DNA of 64,000 nt from Congeria kusceri (taxonomy: Eukaryota; Mollusca; Bivalvia; Myida; Dreissenidae). A model generated the notes under the pieces. The model saw only the letters and a program-made list of their open reading frames with translations, was not told the DNA's origin and searched no databases. The position numbers and the translations under genes are program-made. Position 1 is the stretch's first letter. The number at the start of each line of letters is the position of its first letter. The stretch lies in the NCBI GenBank assembly GCA_027627225.1, contig CM051024.1:77799504-77863503 (forward strand), written 5' to 3'. Positions 27,701 through 36,735 of the stretch are shown piece after piece.

Positions 27701-30700
27701 GAGATTACAAACCTGAGGCTACACGACACTATATCTTTTATTTACCCAATGATCCTATGGGCCACTTAATATTCTTGTAACAATTATAGCGGATCATGTT
27801 CAACTGTTTTCAATAAACAGCCAGTCATTTGTTTGACGATTACATGAATTATATTCATCTGTGTGTCACACTGCATAGGAGCCACAATAACAAGGGCGAT
27901 TCGTTAGGGGCATTGTGATGCTTTAGACATTCAATTACTGTTCAATTTAAATGGGAATACTAAACATTATCCATGCAAATCGGTCTCGAAATATTTTGGG
28001 CGATTGAAAAAAGGTTCGTCATGTAATAAATGAACACATTAAGCCTCTTCTACAGATTCTGAAAATGACCATTAATTTTTTTTATATCTATGCTAACATT
28101 AGTTCAGCACATTTATGATAATAAAACTCAGCAAAATTTCTTTATTTTAATTATAATCTATGATAAAAGGTGAAGTCCAAAGGTTTAAATTTCTATGCAA
28201 TGTGATCCATTCATTTAATTTATTATTTTTTCAAATATTTGATTTTTTTAAAGTCCATTGTGATTTTTTAAACAAACACAAGTTATACTTGTGTAAATCA
28301 AATAAATGTTGTTTTATTATTATATTCACAACATAAAATCGACAACAATTCTTTAATAGTCACCTGACCGATAACAACACTTACATGTATAAATGGTCCA
28401 ATGACATTGAATTGAATTATACGAAAGGTACAGAAGAAATATTTTGAAAACTCAGAATAGTCGTCAATAGCTGTAACAATCGGTAAGTCAAAACAGATCA
28501 TATTTTTTAAAAATGTTCTAAAAGGTGTCTTGGTTAAAAGCAATAAACTTAAAGCAATTGTTCATTACAAGTATTCGAAGGAATGAATGTCAAGGCTGAA
28601 ATAAAAAGCACCATTGCACACAAACACCACTTACTGTAAAATAGACATTTTTACCACAGTTCAGTGGTGCACGGCTCATATATCTAAATCATACACAACA
28701 GTTTTCAGCATTTAACAGGATAAATTACATAACAATTAACCAACAAGGAACAATTATGCATTATTCACAAAATATTAAAATACTTCCAAAATCTGCGATG
28801 ATTCGTGTCAAAACTTCTGTAATATAAAATTAAAAGCCGAAATAAACCACAATGAAACTTGACTGCTCATCCCCCCAAGGGTAAAGATATGAATGTTTAA
28901 TGAAATTTGATAACTCAAAGGGTAAACGGTAAATAAACAGACACCTGCATCCTCTTGCTACCAGGCTAGAATTACGCATTTAAGACTTTTCATCACAAAG
29001 ACATATTTCAAAGTCATTGTCAAGATTGAGTTTCACATAAAAAATCAAGCAATGCTAGGATAGAATAACATGTCAACACAGAAAACAGTAGCTGGGTACA
29101 TGTATTTATAAAACTAAAAAAGTACTAAATTGTATTAGTTTGAACTTTCACCTAGTTTCGTTTTACATCATAATTATCAAAATTGGTTTATAAAAGAAAG
29201 GACAGAGTACAATCCATTTGACTTCATTTCTTAACAATGATGTTCCCCTATCACAAAATACATTTTTATTAATTAAGCACATGTAACTTCTGTGGTTGCT
29301 ATCAACCACAGAGAATGTTGCTTTACAAATAATTATTTTGCGGGGGGGGGGGGGGGTAGAACATTTACATACACCAGTTATGTTCAATGGTAACATGTTA
29401 ATTTTAAATATCACATCAGTTTGCTATTTTATACTATTCAGCCATTTACCGATAATTATTGCCGCAGAATACACTCTGATTATATTCTTCAATCAGATAT
29501 CTGCAGTAATGACAGTAAACATGTGTGGACTGAGCTATAGAACATTCCCAATGACATGAAACCATTGAATGTCACCGAATTGTCAGAATAATGTATCAAA
29601 CATGTTCCAACGTAGCCCTACATCTCTTTTTAGGGGTGATTAAAATCTGATCAAAATATTGAAAAGCTCCTATGAAGAGTTGATCATAGAAGTTGATAGG
29701 CCTAAAAACACACCACGCAGGATTATAAACCCCCAACTATGGTGTAAATAGTAGTGTTCTTTCAAGGAATTATAAAATATTCTAATCCTATTACGAATTT
29801 CAAAAGGGCAAATTCTCAGATTATACAGATCTACCCACAAGGCCTTGCAGTTTATGATTCTTTTCTTAAGGGGAACCTGAATGTTTCAGTGCAATTGTAA
29901 CATGCTGTTCTTAATACTATTGCATGCATGAACAAGTGTTTCACATGTCTCAAAGAGTATTGTGTAACATTACAAAACGCAAGAATATGAAAATAATATT
30001 TTTCTCAATTACAGTCTAAAGGAACAAAACATGCAAAAAATTTACAAATAAAACAACAACTGCTGAATTCTTAAAAGAAAGTATAAAACAAAATATGTTT
30101 CTGTAACATGACATGATAAATGTCCACTAGTGTCTTAAAATAGTTTTGAAAGATTCACTGAACAGCTACGGTATTCCAAATGCCTTCAAATAATTACTGT
30201 TTAATGCAACTGTAAAAGAGAATACAATTTAGACCATTACGTCACTAATTCGAGCAGAAAAACAAGACACCTAAAGAAAACAAAAAAGAACGACTTTCAG
30301 TGAAAGAAAACATCCCAGTTTCAAATATCTTGTGTAACACTAGCAAATTCAATAAGATATTTACCATCAGAAAGGCCATGAAATGTTTGAATTATAGTCA
30401 TAAAATCATTGCACGAATCAACAATTACAACAGTATAGTATTTGAATAATGTCATTTACAGCGTTCGTCTTCATGAAAAACAGTATCAAAGAATTCTGTT
30501 TCCTTGTTGAATGAAAGCAAACAAACTTAGTGCAAGATTTTATTTGAAGTATCCCCCAATTTAAACAGTAATGAATAGGTTGTTTGCACAAAGTAAGCAT
30601 AGTGTTAAATGCTTCCCTGTTTCTTCATGGTTTTAATAAATTTGGAGATTCAAGTTCGGTAACATAACTTGTCGACATTACAAGTGTATGGATATTTTTT

Positions 30701-33244
30701 ACCAACAATTATATACTCTTCCATGGCCTCATTCGTAAAAGCAGAAGACCTGCAATAATGTCCACAAGTCAGGGCATCCATGTGGGGTGTTCAATAATGT
30801 CCACAAGTCAGGGCATCCATGTGGGGTGTTCAATAATGTCCACAAGTCAGGGCATCCATGTGGGGTGTTCAAAAGACAGAAAATTAGAAGACTTTACCAT
30901 TAGAGCATGACAATCGTGTGTACATGTACAAATTGTACCAACAACTGACATAATCATAGTTTCAAGGGTGCTATGTAAGAACACTTTGTCTGAGCCCACT
31001 ACAACTACGAACTGTTCTAATAGCCCCCACCTACAAATGGTACATAAAAACTCACCATTTCTAACAAATGCAGCACATGTATAGGTATGATCTGTTTATA
31101 AAATTCGGCAATGGAAAGGTGGAAAGCAGCTGAAAGGGGGACTAAGATTGAGTCACAGCACTGCAAGATATGCATTTCCATTTCAAAAATTCGAAGACTT
31201 CACATCAATGATTAACTTTACACTTACTGAAACATTGTCAATTATGTGCCAAATGCTACTGGTTAAAATGGGGGGAAAACAAAACAGAAATTAAATCTGG
31301 ATCAGAAAAAAGCATGCTAGTCAAGAAAATATTTACTTTCTCTTATCCTTATTCTCAAAGACAGACTGAATGAGATTGAATGTGTATTTATTCAATTCAG
31401 GAAGATATTGGAGTAAAATCAACACTTATTAAGGGAAAAACTTGCAATCTTAGATATATCTACATCAGGCTAACATTAGTAACAGTGCACTATCTAATCA
31501 GAAGGCACACATTCACAGGTTCACAATTTACCTTGGAACTGTTGCTTCTAGCATCCTGTCTTGACACCGTGGTTGATAAATAGGGAATCCTTTTGTTCCA
31601 ACCTCTCAAGCATTGATAACGTTATATAACAAGATGGATCTTTTTTTTACTCCCCATTTCTTTCCAACTTTTAAGGATCACTGTATTATTGCAATTTATT
31701 GTTTAGTAAAATGGTGGGTACACACAACTCTTTAAGAACAGGCTATAATAAGGGATAGCCATTAGTAGCAGAAATAATATGATTAATTGCAAACATAAGT
31801 TTTTGTTATGTAATTTTACATTCTAAAAGATTTTTATCTTTCACAATATAATTTCAAAACATAGGACAATGGTCGGTCTGAGACTGAAAGTTTGTGCTGA
31901 TCTTTTACAATACATAAGTTTTCAGGGTTTGGACAAAAAGTAAACAATTTTTTTTTTAAAACATAAACTCGTAGTTTTGTATGCAGTATGGAACTTCGTG
32001 ACGTAATCTCAAAATATATGCTATTAAAATGGTAATTCAGTATAACTCAACACAGCCATAAAATGGTATTTGAGGTATTTTAAATAGGCCTTTAATAGGA
32101 ACACGTTTCACCACAAAGACAATACAATTATTCAGTAATCATGCTACAGTGTGCAACACATATTCTAAAGGTGAGGCAATGCATGGTACATGAATACATA
32201 CCATAATGTACATGAGTGTATATACATAATTATACATGAATCACAATACGACAGTGCATAGATTATAGAAGAGTTTAGCTATAATTACAGAAGGAATGTA
32301 AAGCATATAACATTTGTACAGCAACGTCATACACTAGGAAAACAGTACTATTAATAGTAAAATAGTTAAACATCAAGTTTTATAGTGAAGTGATATGCCA
32401 GTTTAAGTGGTTACCATTAAGGGTATACAAAATATCATGACATGTTAAAGCATACAAGAAAATTAGTCCTACGAGTTACTCAACAACACATGTGCAATGT
32501 CAATCTATTATTGTTCAAAACAGGTGTCAACCGAGTGTCCACTTGAGTGTAGAGTTTGATGCCTTATCAAATAGTGTAAACAATGATAAGTACTTCAAAT
32601 ATATCAACTACCGGAAATTATCCATTTAATAGATAAAGTGGATAACAGTTTGTGAGACGATTTTGGAGGCAAATTCAACTGTATTCATTTTGTTTCTAGT
32701 TGTTATTCGTTTATTATATCTTTCAGTAAGGCGTTTTCACCATTTTCTGATTTGATTCTTAAAATAACATCCAAAATGGCTGCCGAACAGAAGTTTCCAA
32801 AGTTAGCACGCAGTATCCGAAATTTTAAATAACGACGATTTTTACATAAACTGTGAAGCTAAACCGTGTGAACGGTTATTTCTGCAACAACAATATCATC
32901 ATTTTTCACAAAAACGTGAACAACAATTAAAATTCAATTATAAAACAGGTGCGCGTTTCATTGCGTTCCGATTAACCCAACGCCGAAGTTTTGACAGACA
33001 GGTAACTTATTGCGAATTAACGTCTTTTGTTGTTGCGAAAATTACTGACGGTAATATTCGAACAGCCAGATTTTTTAAACAGAAAATGAAAGTCCGAAAG
33101 CGTCCGCGAAAACTTACCTTCGTCTAACAGTTTTTCCAAATGAACAAAAACATTAGGAAAAGCTTGTATCTGTTTCTTGTCTTTTAGTAACTGTGCAAGA
33201 TATTCCGGGTTGTTACGCTCGTCTTTGTTAGTGTCTGTCCCCAT
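3606..33244 (-). CDS. qki: Quaking / held-out-wings STAR RNA-binding protein, split gene, 3' part outside window
   Basis: The product is a STAR-family RNA-binding protein. Relatives bind ACUAAY plus UAAY half-sites as dimers and control splicing, stability and translation of muscle and glial mRNAs. Coding parts, in transcript order, are 33244-33118, 15009-14876, 14474-14358, 12794-12651, then either 3958-3850 or 3729-3606. Joined in phase they give about 210 residues: QUA1 dimerisation region (about 10-50), linker (about 51-87), KH domain (88 to about 174) with the GPRG loop at 96-99, and QUA2 from 175. All junctions use GT-AG and keep frame. Vertebrate QKI continues about 130 residues past QUA2 (from memory), so the C-terminal exons should lie before coordinate 1. 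Intron sizes are 18.1 kb, 401 bp, 1.56 kb and 8.7 kb. Whether it is closer to vertebrate quaking or fly how cannot be settled by eye. Confidence 0.95.
3730..3849 (-). promoter_or_regulatory. Short intron between alternative exons 5a and 5b
   Basis: This 120-base intron begins GTAAGTTCTG and ends CTTTTTTAG. On the transcript strand it holds four TAAC half-sites (TTAAC twice, then CTAAC at 3770-3775 and TTTTAAC at 3754-3760). The last two are good branch-point candidates for exon 5b and also resemble STAR-protein half-sites. A full ACUAAY core is absent. Confidence 0.5.
3850..3958 (-). CDS. qki: Quaking exon 5a: canonical QUA2 exon, alternative copy 1
   Basis: The exon encodes residues 175-210 plus one base (109 bases = 36 codons + C). 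It starts [20 protein letters not shown], then [16 protein letters not shown]. This is the QUA2 helix that packs on KH and extends the RNA-binding surface; K182 and Q185 correspond to the RNA-contacting K190 and Q193 of vertebrate QKI (from memory). The acceptor is TATTTCAG|CCC and the donor GCTC|GTAAGT. Its LKKM and AILNG residues match vertebrate QKI exactly, so it is taken as the ancestral-like copy. Exon 5b follows after a 120-base intron. Confidence 0.93.
4453..4790. repeat. 26-bp minisatellite, 13 copies
   Basis: Thirteen head-to-tail units begin GCATCTGGTCTGTCGAGTAC. Units differ mainly at one base after CTGG (T or A). The last unit is diverged (GTCAACTAC). Confidence 0.97.
5953..6056 (-). 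mobile_element. Partial copy of a GGCGTAAAAAA-ended short inverted-repeat element
   Basis: It matches one end of the elements at 18163, 20210 and 22511: AACCCAATAAAATGTTCTAG, then a GGTAGGTCGGGTTACC block, then CTGAAACAAACATATTTTTT. The other end is missing. Confidence 0.75.
6524..6765. repeat. 35-bp minisatellite, seven copies
   Basis: Seven almost identical units begin GATCTACGATGACCCAATGT. One unit has ATAAAAC in place of ATACAAC. High identity implies recent expansion. Confidence 0.97.
12651..12794 (-). CDS. qki: Quaking exon 4: second half of KH domain
   Basis: The exon encodes residues 127-174 (48 codons, phase 0 at both ends), reading [20 protein letters not shown], then [14 protein letters not shown] and [11 protein letters not shown]. 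It covers the beta-2/variable-loop/beta-3 and C-terminal helix of the extended STAR KH domain. The acceptor is TGATTTCAG|GAG and the donor TCG|GTAGGT. It joins either exon 5a or 5b in phase 0. Confidence 0.95.
12795..14357 (-). other. Quaking intron 3 with fold-back
   Basis: This 1.56-kb intron contains a fold-back element at 14056-14192 and a short imperfect duplication around 14235-14330 (AGTACTGGTTNTACCCAGG twice). No coding signal is visible. Confidence 0.75.
14056..14192. mobile_element. Fold-back element
   Basis: Inverted arms read ATAAATATTGACTT plus AGGGTGACAGTGC on the left and the complement on the right (GCACTGTCACCCT, then AGTCAATATTTAT). Inner pairs such as AACACTG/CAGTGTT extend the hairpin. 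The transcript of intron 3 would carry a long stem here. Confidence 0.8.
14358..14474 (-). CDS. qki: Quaking exon 3: first half of KH domain with GPRG loop
   Basis: The exon encodes residues 88-126 (39 codons, phase 0 at both ends). It starts [20 protein letters not shown] and ends [10 protein letters not shown]. The GPRG at residues 96-99 is the GXXG nucleic-acid loop of the KH fold, and the following [14 protein letters not shown] is almost invariant in STAR proteins. Two donors are possible, GACAAG|GTCAAG and AAGGTCAAG|GTCAGT. The second was chosen because it better fits the donor consensus and gives RDKVKEEQN across the junction, equal in length to the vertebrate RDKKKEEQN. Confidence 0.95.
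14475..14875 (-). other. Quaking intron 2
   Basis: This 401-base AT-rich intron lies between KH-linker exon 2 and KH exon 3. I see nothing further in it. Confidence 0.85.
14876..15009 (-). CDS. qki: Quaking exon 2: end of QUA1 and linker into KH
   Basis: The exon encodes residues 43-87. It completes the split Glu codon (G|AA), then reads INRVR, a variable linker, and the conserved [19 protein letters not shown] stretch that leads into the KH fold. The acceptor is CGTTTCAG|AA and the donor GAA|GTAAGT, leaving phase 0. The 134 bases equal 2 + 44 codons, which agrees with the phase of exon 1. The linker is shorter and more divergent than in vertebrate QKI, as usual for this region. Confidence 0.95.
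15976..16125. repeat. Tandem duplication, 84-bp period
   Basis: The block beginning GCATAATTGAAACACA and containing AACCATAAGAGTTTAA is repeated from 16060 with a few substitutions. Confidence 0.85.
18163..18499 (+). mobile_element. Short inverted-repeat element, copy A
   Basis: About 337 bp. Its ends are inverted: AGGCGTAAAAA plus TTATGTTTGTTTCAGGTAAC on the left, and GTTACCTGAAACAAACATGG through to TTACGCCT on the right. A GGGTAGGTAGGTCGGG block sits just inside each end. No protein is encoded, so it is a MITE-like non-autonomous element. A long G run sits after the left end. Confidence 0.85.
18991..19044. repeat. 27-bp direct duplication
   Basis: Two adjacent copies of TACTAAGCTTTTCTGCAGGA plus TCTGATG, separated by no spacer. 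Confidence 0.85.
20210..20551 (-). mobile_element. Short inverted-repeat element, copy B
   Basis: About 342 bp, in the opposite internal orientation to copy A, with the same AGGCGTAAAAA ends and an interior containing GTGTTTTGGATAAATAAGTG. Its ends are the least decayed of the copies. Confidence 0.85.
20745..21010. repeat. Dispersed repeat, unclassified
   Basis: A GC-richer block with TCTAAATCCCCACAGTGGGA and ATCGATAGGTGCAT. The first motif reappears inverted near 27277-27305 and GATAGGTGCAT near 27320, which marks it as a dispersed repeat and not a gene. Confidence 0.6.
22511..23027 (+). mobile_element. Short inverted-repeat element, copy C, split by another element
   Basis: Same family as copies A and B. 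The left end AGGCGTAAAAAAA is separated from the continuation ATGTTTGTTTCAGGTTAC by a 240-bp insertion at 22527-22766. The right end reads through to TTTTTACGCCT. Confidence 0.85.
22527..22766. mobile_element. GAGGCGC-ended MITE inserted inside copy C
   Basis: Inverted ends read GTGGCGCGTCATGATAAAAC and, reversed, GAGGCGCATCGTGGGAAAAC. Inner inverted blocks include CTTAATGCATGTGCGTA and GTGTCGTCCCGGATAAGCCT, plus GCACAGGCTAATCCGGGACG. I associate this family with dreissenid and myid bivalves from memory. Confidence 0.85.
25885..26138. mobile_element. GAGGCGC-ended MITE, second copy
   Basis: Same family as 22527-22766. It begins GAGGCGCGTGGTAGGAAAAC, continues CTTAATGCATGTGCATAAAG, and ends with the inverted AAGCCAGGTTTTCCCAAGAC. 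It is more diverged and has a shortened right inner block. Confidence 0.85.
27250..27332. repeat. Fragment of the dispersed repeat seen at 20745-21010
   Basis: Contains GCATCTCCCACTGTGGGGAT and TGATAGGTGCATCA, the inverted and direct partners of the motifs at 20845-20875 and about 20999. Confidence 0.55.
30752..30870. repeat. 39-bp tandem triplicate
   Basis: Three identical adjacent units begin CAATAATGTCCACAAGTCAG and end ATGTGGGGTGTT. Confidence 0.95.
33118..33244 (-). CDS. qki: Quaking exon 1: start codon and QUA1 dimerisation domain
   Basis: The exon encodes residues 1-42 plus the first base of codon 43, beginning [20 protein letters not shown]. It matches the QUA1 helix-turn-helix of QKI (PxYLxQLxxDKK, then LExLLDEE). 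The ATG has A at -3 and G at +4. An in-frame TGA lies 18 bases upstream, so this start is secure unless a 5' intron intervenes. The donor is GAAG|GTAAGT. The split codon 43 is the glutamate matching mouse E48, the site of a lethal quaking mutation that breaks dimerisation (from memory). Reading through the donor would add about 33 unrelated residues before a stop. Confidence 0.95.
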
Positions 33245-33480
33245 TTTGTTAGAAAGCGTTCAGCTCTGTAACACACTACAAAGTTAAAATGTTAGATTCC
33301 AAACTACAAACCAACTAAACTAAATCTCTCGTGATCCTCTTCGCTTAACCATTGAAAACACGTGCGGTCACTGCGCATGTGCAAGATCGGGCAATTAGAT
33401 TTCAGCCGCATCGGGGATGGATAGCTAGCGATAGTATTACAAATATTGCAAAATCTTGCGCGCTAGTATTATGTTATTGA
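33245..33480 (-). promoter_or_regulatory. Probable 5' UTR and promoter of quaking
   Basis: It lies immediately upstream of the quaking start codon and is richer in G+C and CpG than the surroundings. TGCGCATGTGC at 33372-33382 differs by one base from the NRF-1 palindrome GCGCATGCGC. No TATA box is obvious. The transcription start is not determined. Confidence 0.45.
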
Positions 33481-34448
33481 TATTTGTGAATATTGGACTC
33501 TAAATGGTGTGTTTGTAACACAGTTTATTAATTTACACACAATATATTATATTGTTTGTTCACTTAAAACTATGTGAAGACCAAATAATTTCCATCCAGG
33601 TATATTGAACTCGACCGGGCTACCGAATCATGACTATCCATGCGTAACAAATACACAAACAGCATACCGAAAATATTTCATGCATGTATACACACATACA
33701 TGTAAAATGACACGGTTAGGTTGTGTATTGACAGGTGTACTCGGGTATGAGACTGGTCAAATTATCGTGCGTCATTTTGTTTTGCAGTATGCAATAACAT
33801 TTACATTAAATCACATTAATTAGATCGACAATTGTTTGCAATTATCTACTGCTATCAAAATGTGCGCTTTATTTATGATATTATTATTGTATTCAGTTTA
33901 AGTCCATAATAAATAAAGAATGATATCTGCATTTTATACGAGTTTATATTTTTATTGTAATTTGCTTTGGATTTTATTTCATAATGTTAATACATGCCAA
34001 AATTCGTGTTTTACGCACTAGCAAATAATTAAATATTTATTTATTAAATTAATATCCAAAAATACCGCACTGCAATGCAATTTTATACTTATTGCAAATT
34101 ACTGCAAATTGTTTCCTGTCATAATGTATTATTTATTCGTATTTTTATTTCGATTACTAGCTTTAATATAGTATACATTGCATTTGCAACAGTTTAATAT
34201 AATATGATTACTGGAAACGCTATTTGCAAAAAAAAAAAAAACCCCCAAAAAAAAACAAACAGCCATAACGTGTAAGTATTAATTCATATTTTGAATTCAT
34301 ACTTAATATTCATTATTAAAAAAAGAAGAATAAAATGCACTGGGCTATAACATGAAATTAATCATTTTATTTTGTTTTCCACAGCAAACAAAATTGTTAA
34401 GCACATGGACTCGTTCGTAGCGTTTTATTGCGTTCAGTTGTTAAGATA
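33481..34448. other. Intergenic, AT-rich
   Basis: No gene, RNA or repeat that I can support. An A-rich homopolymer lies near 34229. Confidence 0.6.
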
Positions 34449-34452
34449 TTAA

Positions 34453-34901
34453 AGGGACTATGTAATCGAAAAGGGCCTCAAGGGGGTAATTTCTTTAAAC
34501 AATCTGAAATGTAGATGTATATATAATGGGGACAAAGTTTTCACATTCTGAGATAAAAATCAATGTATAATAAGGGTCGTGTTTGTTTGGCCCCTTTCAT
34601 GTTTACACTTTGACGTCAGAATTGTGAGTATTTTGTATAACCATAGTTTACACACATTTCTTTACAAGGCAGAATAGCGCAGTTGGTTAATTTGTTCCTG
34701 TGGCTTCTACGTCGTGAGTTCGATACCGCTTGGGGTTTTAATTTTGACAATCACTTTTTATGGTTTGTTTTATCAAACATCTTGTTATGTAATATGTTAT
34801 TTATTTTTTATTTAATGCACACGTCTTCGTATAGCGCATTTGTTTAATCTAAAATCATTTATAGTGCAATAGGAAACAAATATTTCGTTGACATAGTCCC
34901 T
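34453..34901 (+). mobile_element. TTAA-flanked inverted-repeat element carrying tRNA-like promoter boxes
   Basis: TTAA at 34449-34452 and 34902-34905 flanks AGGGACTATGTAATCGAAA on the left and, inverted, AGGGACTATGTCAACGAAA on the right. TTAA duplications are typical of piggyBac and Kolobok elements. Inside, at 34668-34737, is a tRNA-like segment with A box TAGCGCAGTTGG and B box GTTCGATAC. It encodes no protein. Confidence 0.8.
34668..34737 (+). repeat. tRNA-derived (SINE-like) segment
   Basis: GGCAGAATAGCGCAGTTGG and GAGTTCGATACCGC supply pol III A and B boxes about 40 bases apart, as in tRNAs. The acceptor-stem halves do not pair well, so this is tRNA-derived and not a working tRNA gene. 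Confidence 0.6.
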
Positions 34902-34905
34902 TTAA

Positions 34906-35355
34906 CAAGCAAACCAACCAAACGACGGTATCAAAAACATAACCCCCTTTAAGGAGATTACCCGATATACTATTATGTAACTACGCACAGTTTTACCCTA
35001 CAAATAACCTTCATAAGACTCTATACAACATTTACTCGTATTTCAGGTTACGTTTTGCATTCCATGAAAATGACTTAAATGTACCCGTTTTGCCGAAATT
35101 TTCGGTTTCATATGTTTTAACTCTTAGCCAGTCAGAAGGATTAAGTTACTACACATTGTGCATTAAAATTGTGTATTTGTGGTATCACTCTTGTTTAATA
35201 ACGACGACCGTATGTAACATGAAGACTACCTACATGCAATTAGCTCAGTAACGTTTTCGCTATCCACTACATATAAGAAAGTGTATTTTCTTGATGCAAA
35301 ATGCCATTATAGAATGTAGTAAACCAAAATTTGTTTCAAAACTAGAACTTCGCGA
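34906..35355. other. Intergenic, no recognised feature
   Basis: AT-rich sequence with no gene or repeat structure that I can support. Confidence 0.5.
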
Positions 35356-35590
35356 GTCGGCTGTGTCGCCTGACGGGGCATAACTCAAGTACGATAAGAG
35401 CAGTTGCGCCGAAAACCGAACTTAAACTTCCTTTTATACCTACTTACATTTCCCCAACGTTTCATAATGATTGCACAAAAGCTTCTCAATTTATTGTCTG
35501 CACAAACTAAAGAGGACGCCGCCGCTGACGCCGCCGAAGTATTAAACCTCTATATATTTGTCGCCTTTTCAGGCGACACAAAAAGACACT
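35356..35590. mobile_element. Short repeat with GTGTCGCCTGA inverted ends
   Basis: GTGTCGCCTGA near 35363 and TCAGGCGACAC near 35568 form an 11-bp perfect inverted pair around a GC-richer block holding GACGCCGCCGCTGACGCCGC. It is probably a small non-autonomous element. The overlapping open frames look incidental. Confidence 0.5.
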
Positions 35591-36003
35591 TGGAAGTTCT
35601 ACTTCAATGCAGTTTCTAAATAAAACATCGACCTTCAAAACACATGTGTAGCTTAACCAGGAGCCACAATTGCCAGCAATTACAGGCAATCTTAAAATGA
35701 GGTATTTCACATTTTCTGATAGAAAATATTTCAAAATGACAAGTACGTTTGCACAAATCGAACATATGTCTATTTATTTCTTACTCAACCTATTCACAGG
35801 CGGCGGCCTTCAGAAAAGGTCCACATAGGCCTATGCATGTTTGCCAAAGACGCCCGGAATCGCAATAATCGCCAAAAAAGTCGTGGGTGCACTTGCTTCT
35901 CTTTGGATGACGTATGATTGATCCAGGACTGTATAAACCTGTGTTATTGGTGATCATTTCTGAGCAGCGGACATCTTTTTGGTACACCCATGCACCCTGT
36001 GAC
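35591..36003. other. Intergenic, no supported gene
   Basis: A minus-strand open frame (35790-36005) exists but has no splice context or family likeness that I can identify. Confidence 0.45.
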
Positions 36004-36735
36004 AACGAAAGCTCTTAATATGAAACTTAGTCTCAATATTACCCAGTGAAATTGAAAGCTGTTATATAATAACCGATTTCAATGGTCAACATTAAGAGTT
36101 AAGATTAAGACTAAGTTTCAGATTGAGAACTTTCGGAATGGGACCAGGTGTCGTATTCAAGAAACATCTTAAGTGAAATCTTATCCTTAACCTTAAAATC
36201 GTCATTTTATTAAGCATTTATTCCATATATACATGAAATTCTGCTAAATATTCATTAATTATCAACTTATTATTAACTAATATTTACTTAACTGTAATTG
36301 GATTCATTAATTTGTGTGTAGTTCTAAAAATATTACCTTACACAAATTGGAACTTAAGTGAAAATATTTTAAGATCAACTTAAGATGTTTCTGGAATATG
36401 GCCCCAGGCCCCATCACTATGGAAGCTCTCAATCTCAGACTTAGTCTCAACTTAAAATATTGTCCAATGATAATGCTTATAACATTTGAGCTGTGATTTC
36501 CATTGGTTGAATATTTAAGATTAATACTAAGTTTGAGCGTAAGAATGTTCATTGTCATGGTGCCCTGGGCCAACGACTTAACAAGTTCTCTATCTCAAAC
36601 TTAGTCTCAACTTAAAATATTAGGCCTAACCAAATAACAAGCTCGTGACATATGAGCTTTAATGGTCATTGGTTCATATGTTAGTTTAAGACTCACTAAG
36701 ATTACGTCCAAGAATGTTTCCAGTAATAGGACCTG
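36004..36735. repeat. Cluster of related repeat fragments with AACTTAGTCTCAA motif
   Basis: AAACTTAGTCTCAA-type motifs recur at about 36024, 36437 and 36596, with inverted partners (GACTAAGTTTCAGATTGAGA near 36109). The pair AAGAAACATCTTAAGTGAAA (36159) and CACTTAAGATG-like sequence (about 36370-36395) is also inverted. Several nested or overlapping copies of one repeat family. Confidence 0.6.

Larger units (their letters stand above)
15010..33117 (-). other. Quaking intron 1
   Basis: This 18.1-kb first intron is AT-rich. I found no nested gene. It contains an 84-bp duplication (15976-16125), a 27-bp duplication (18991-19044), three full GGCGTAAAAAA-ended elements (18163, 20210, 22511), two GAGGCGC-ended elements (22527, 25885), a related repeat pair (about 20745-21010 and 27250-27330) and a 39-bp triplicate (30752-30870). 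The remainder shows no structure I can name. Confidence 0.75.

Noticed and set aside
35790..36005. Minus-strand frame with several cysteines
   Set aside because: No recognisable domain, no splice context, and it borders repeat-derived sequence.
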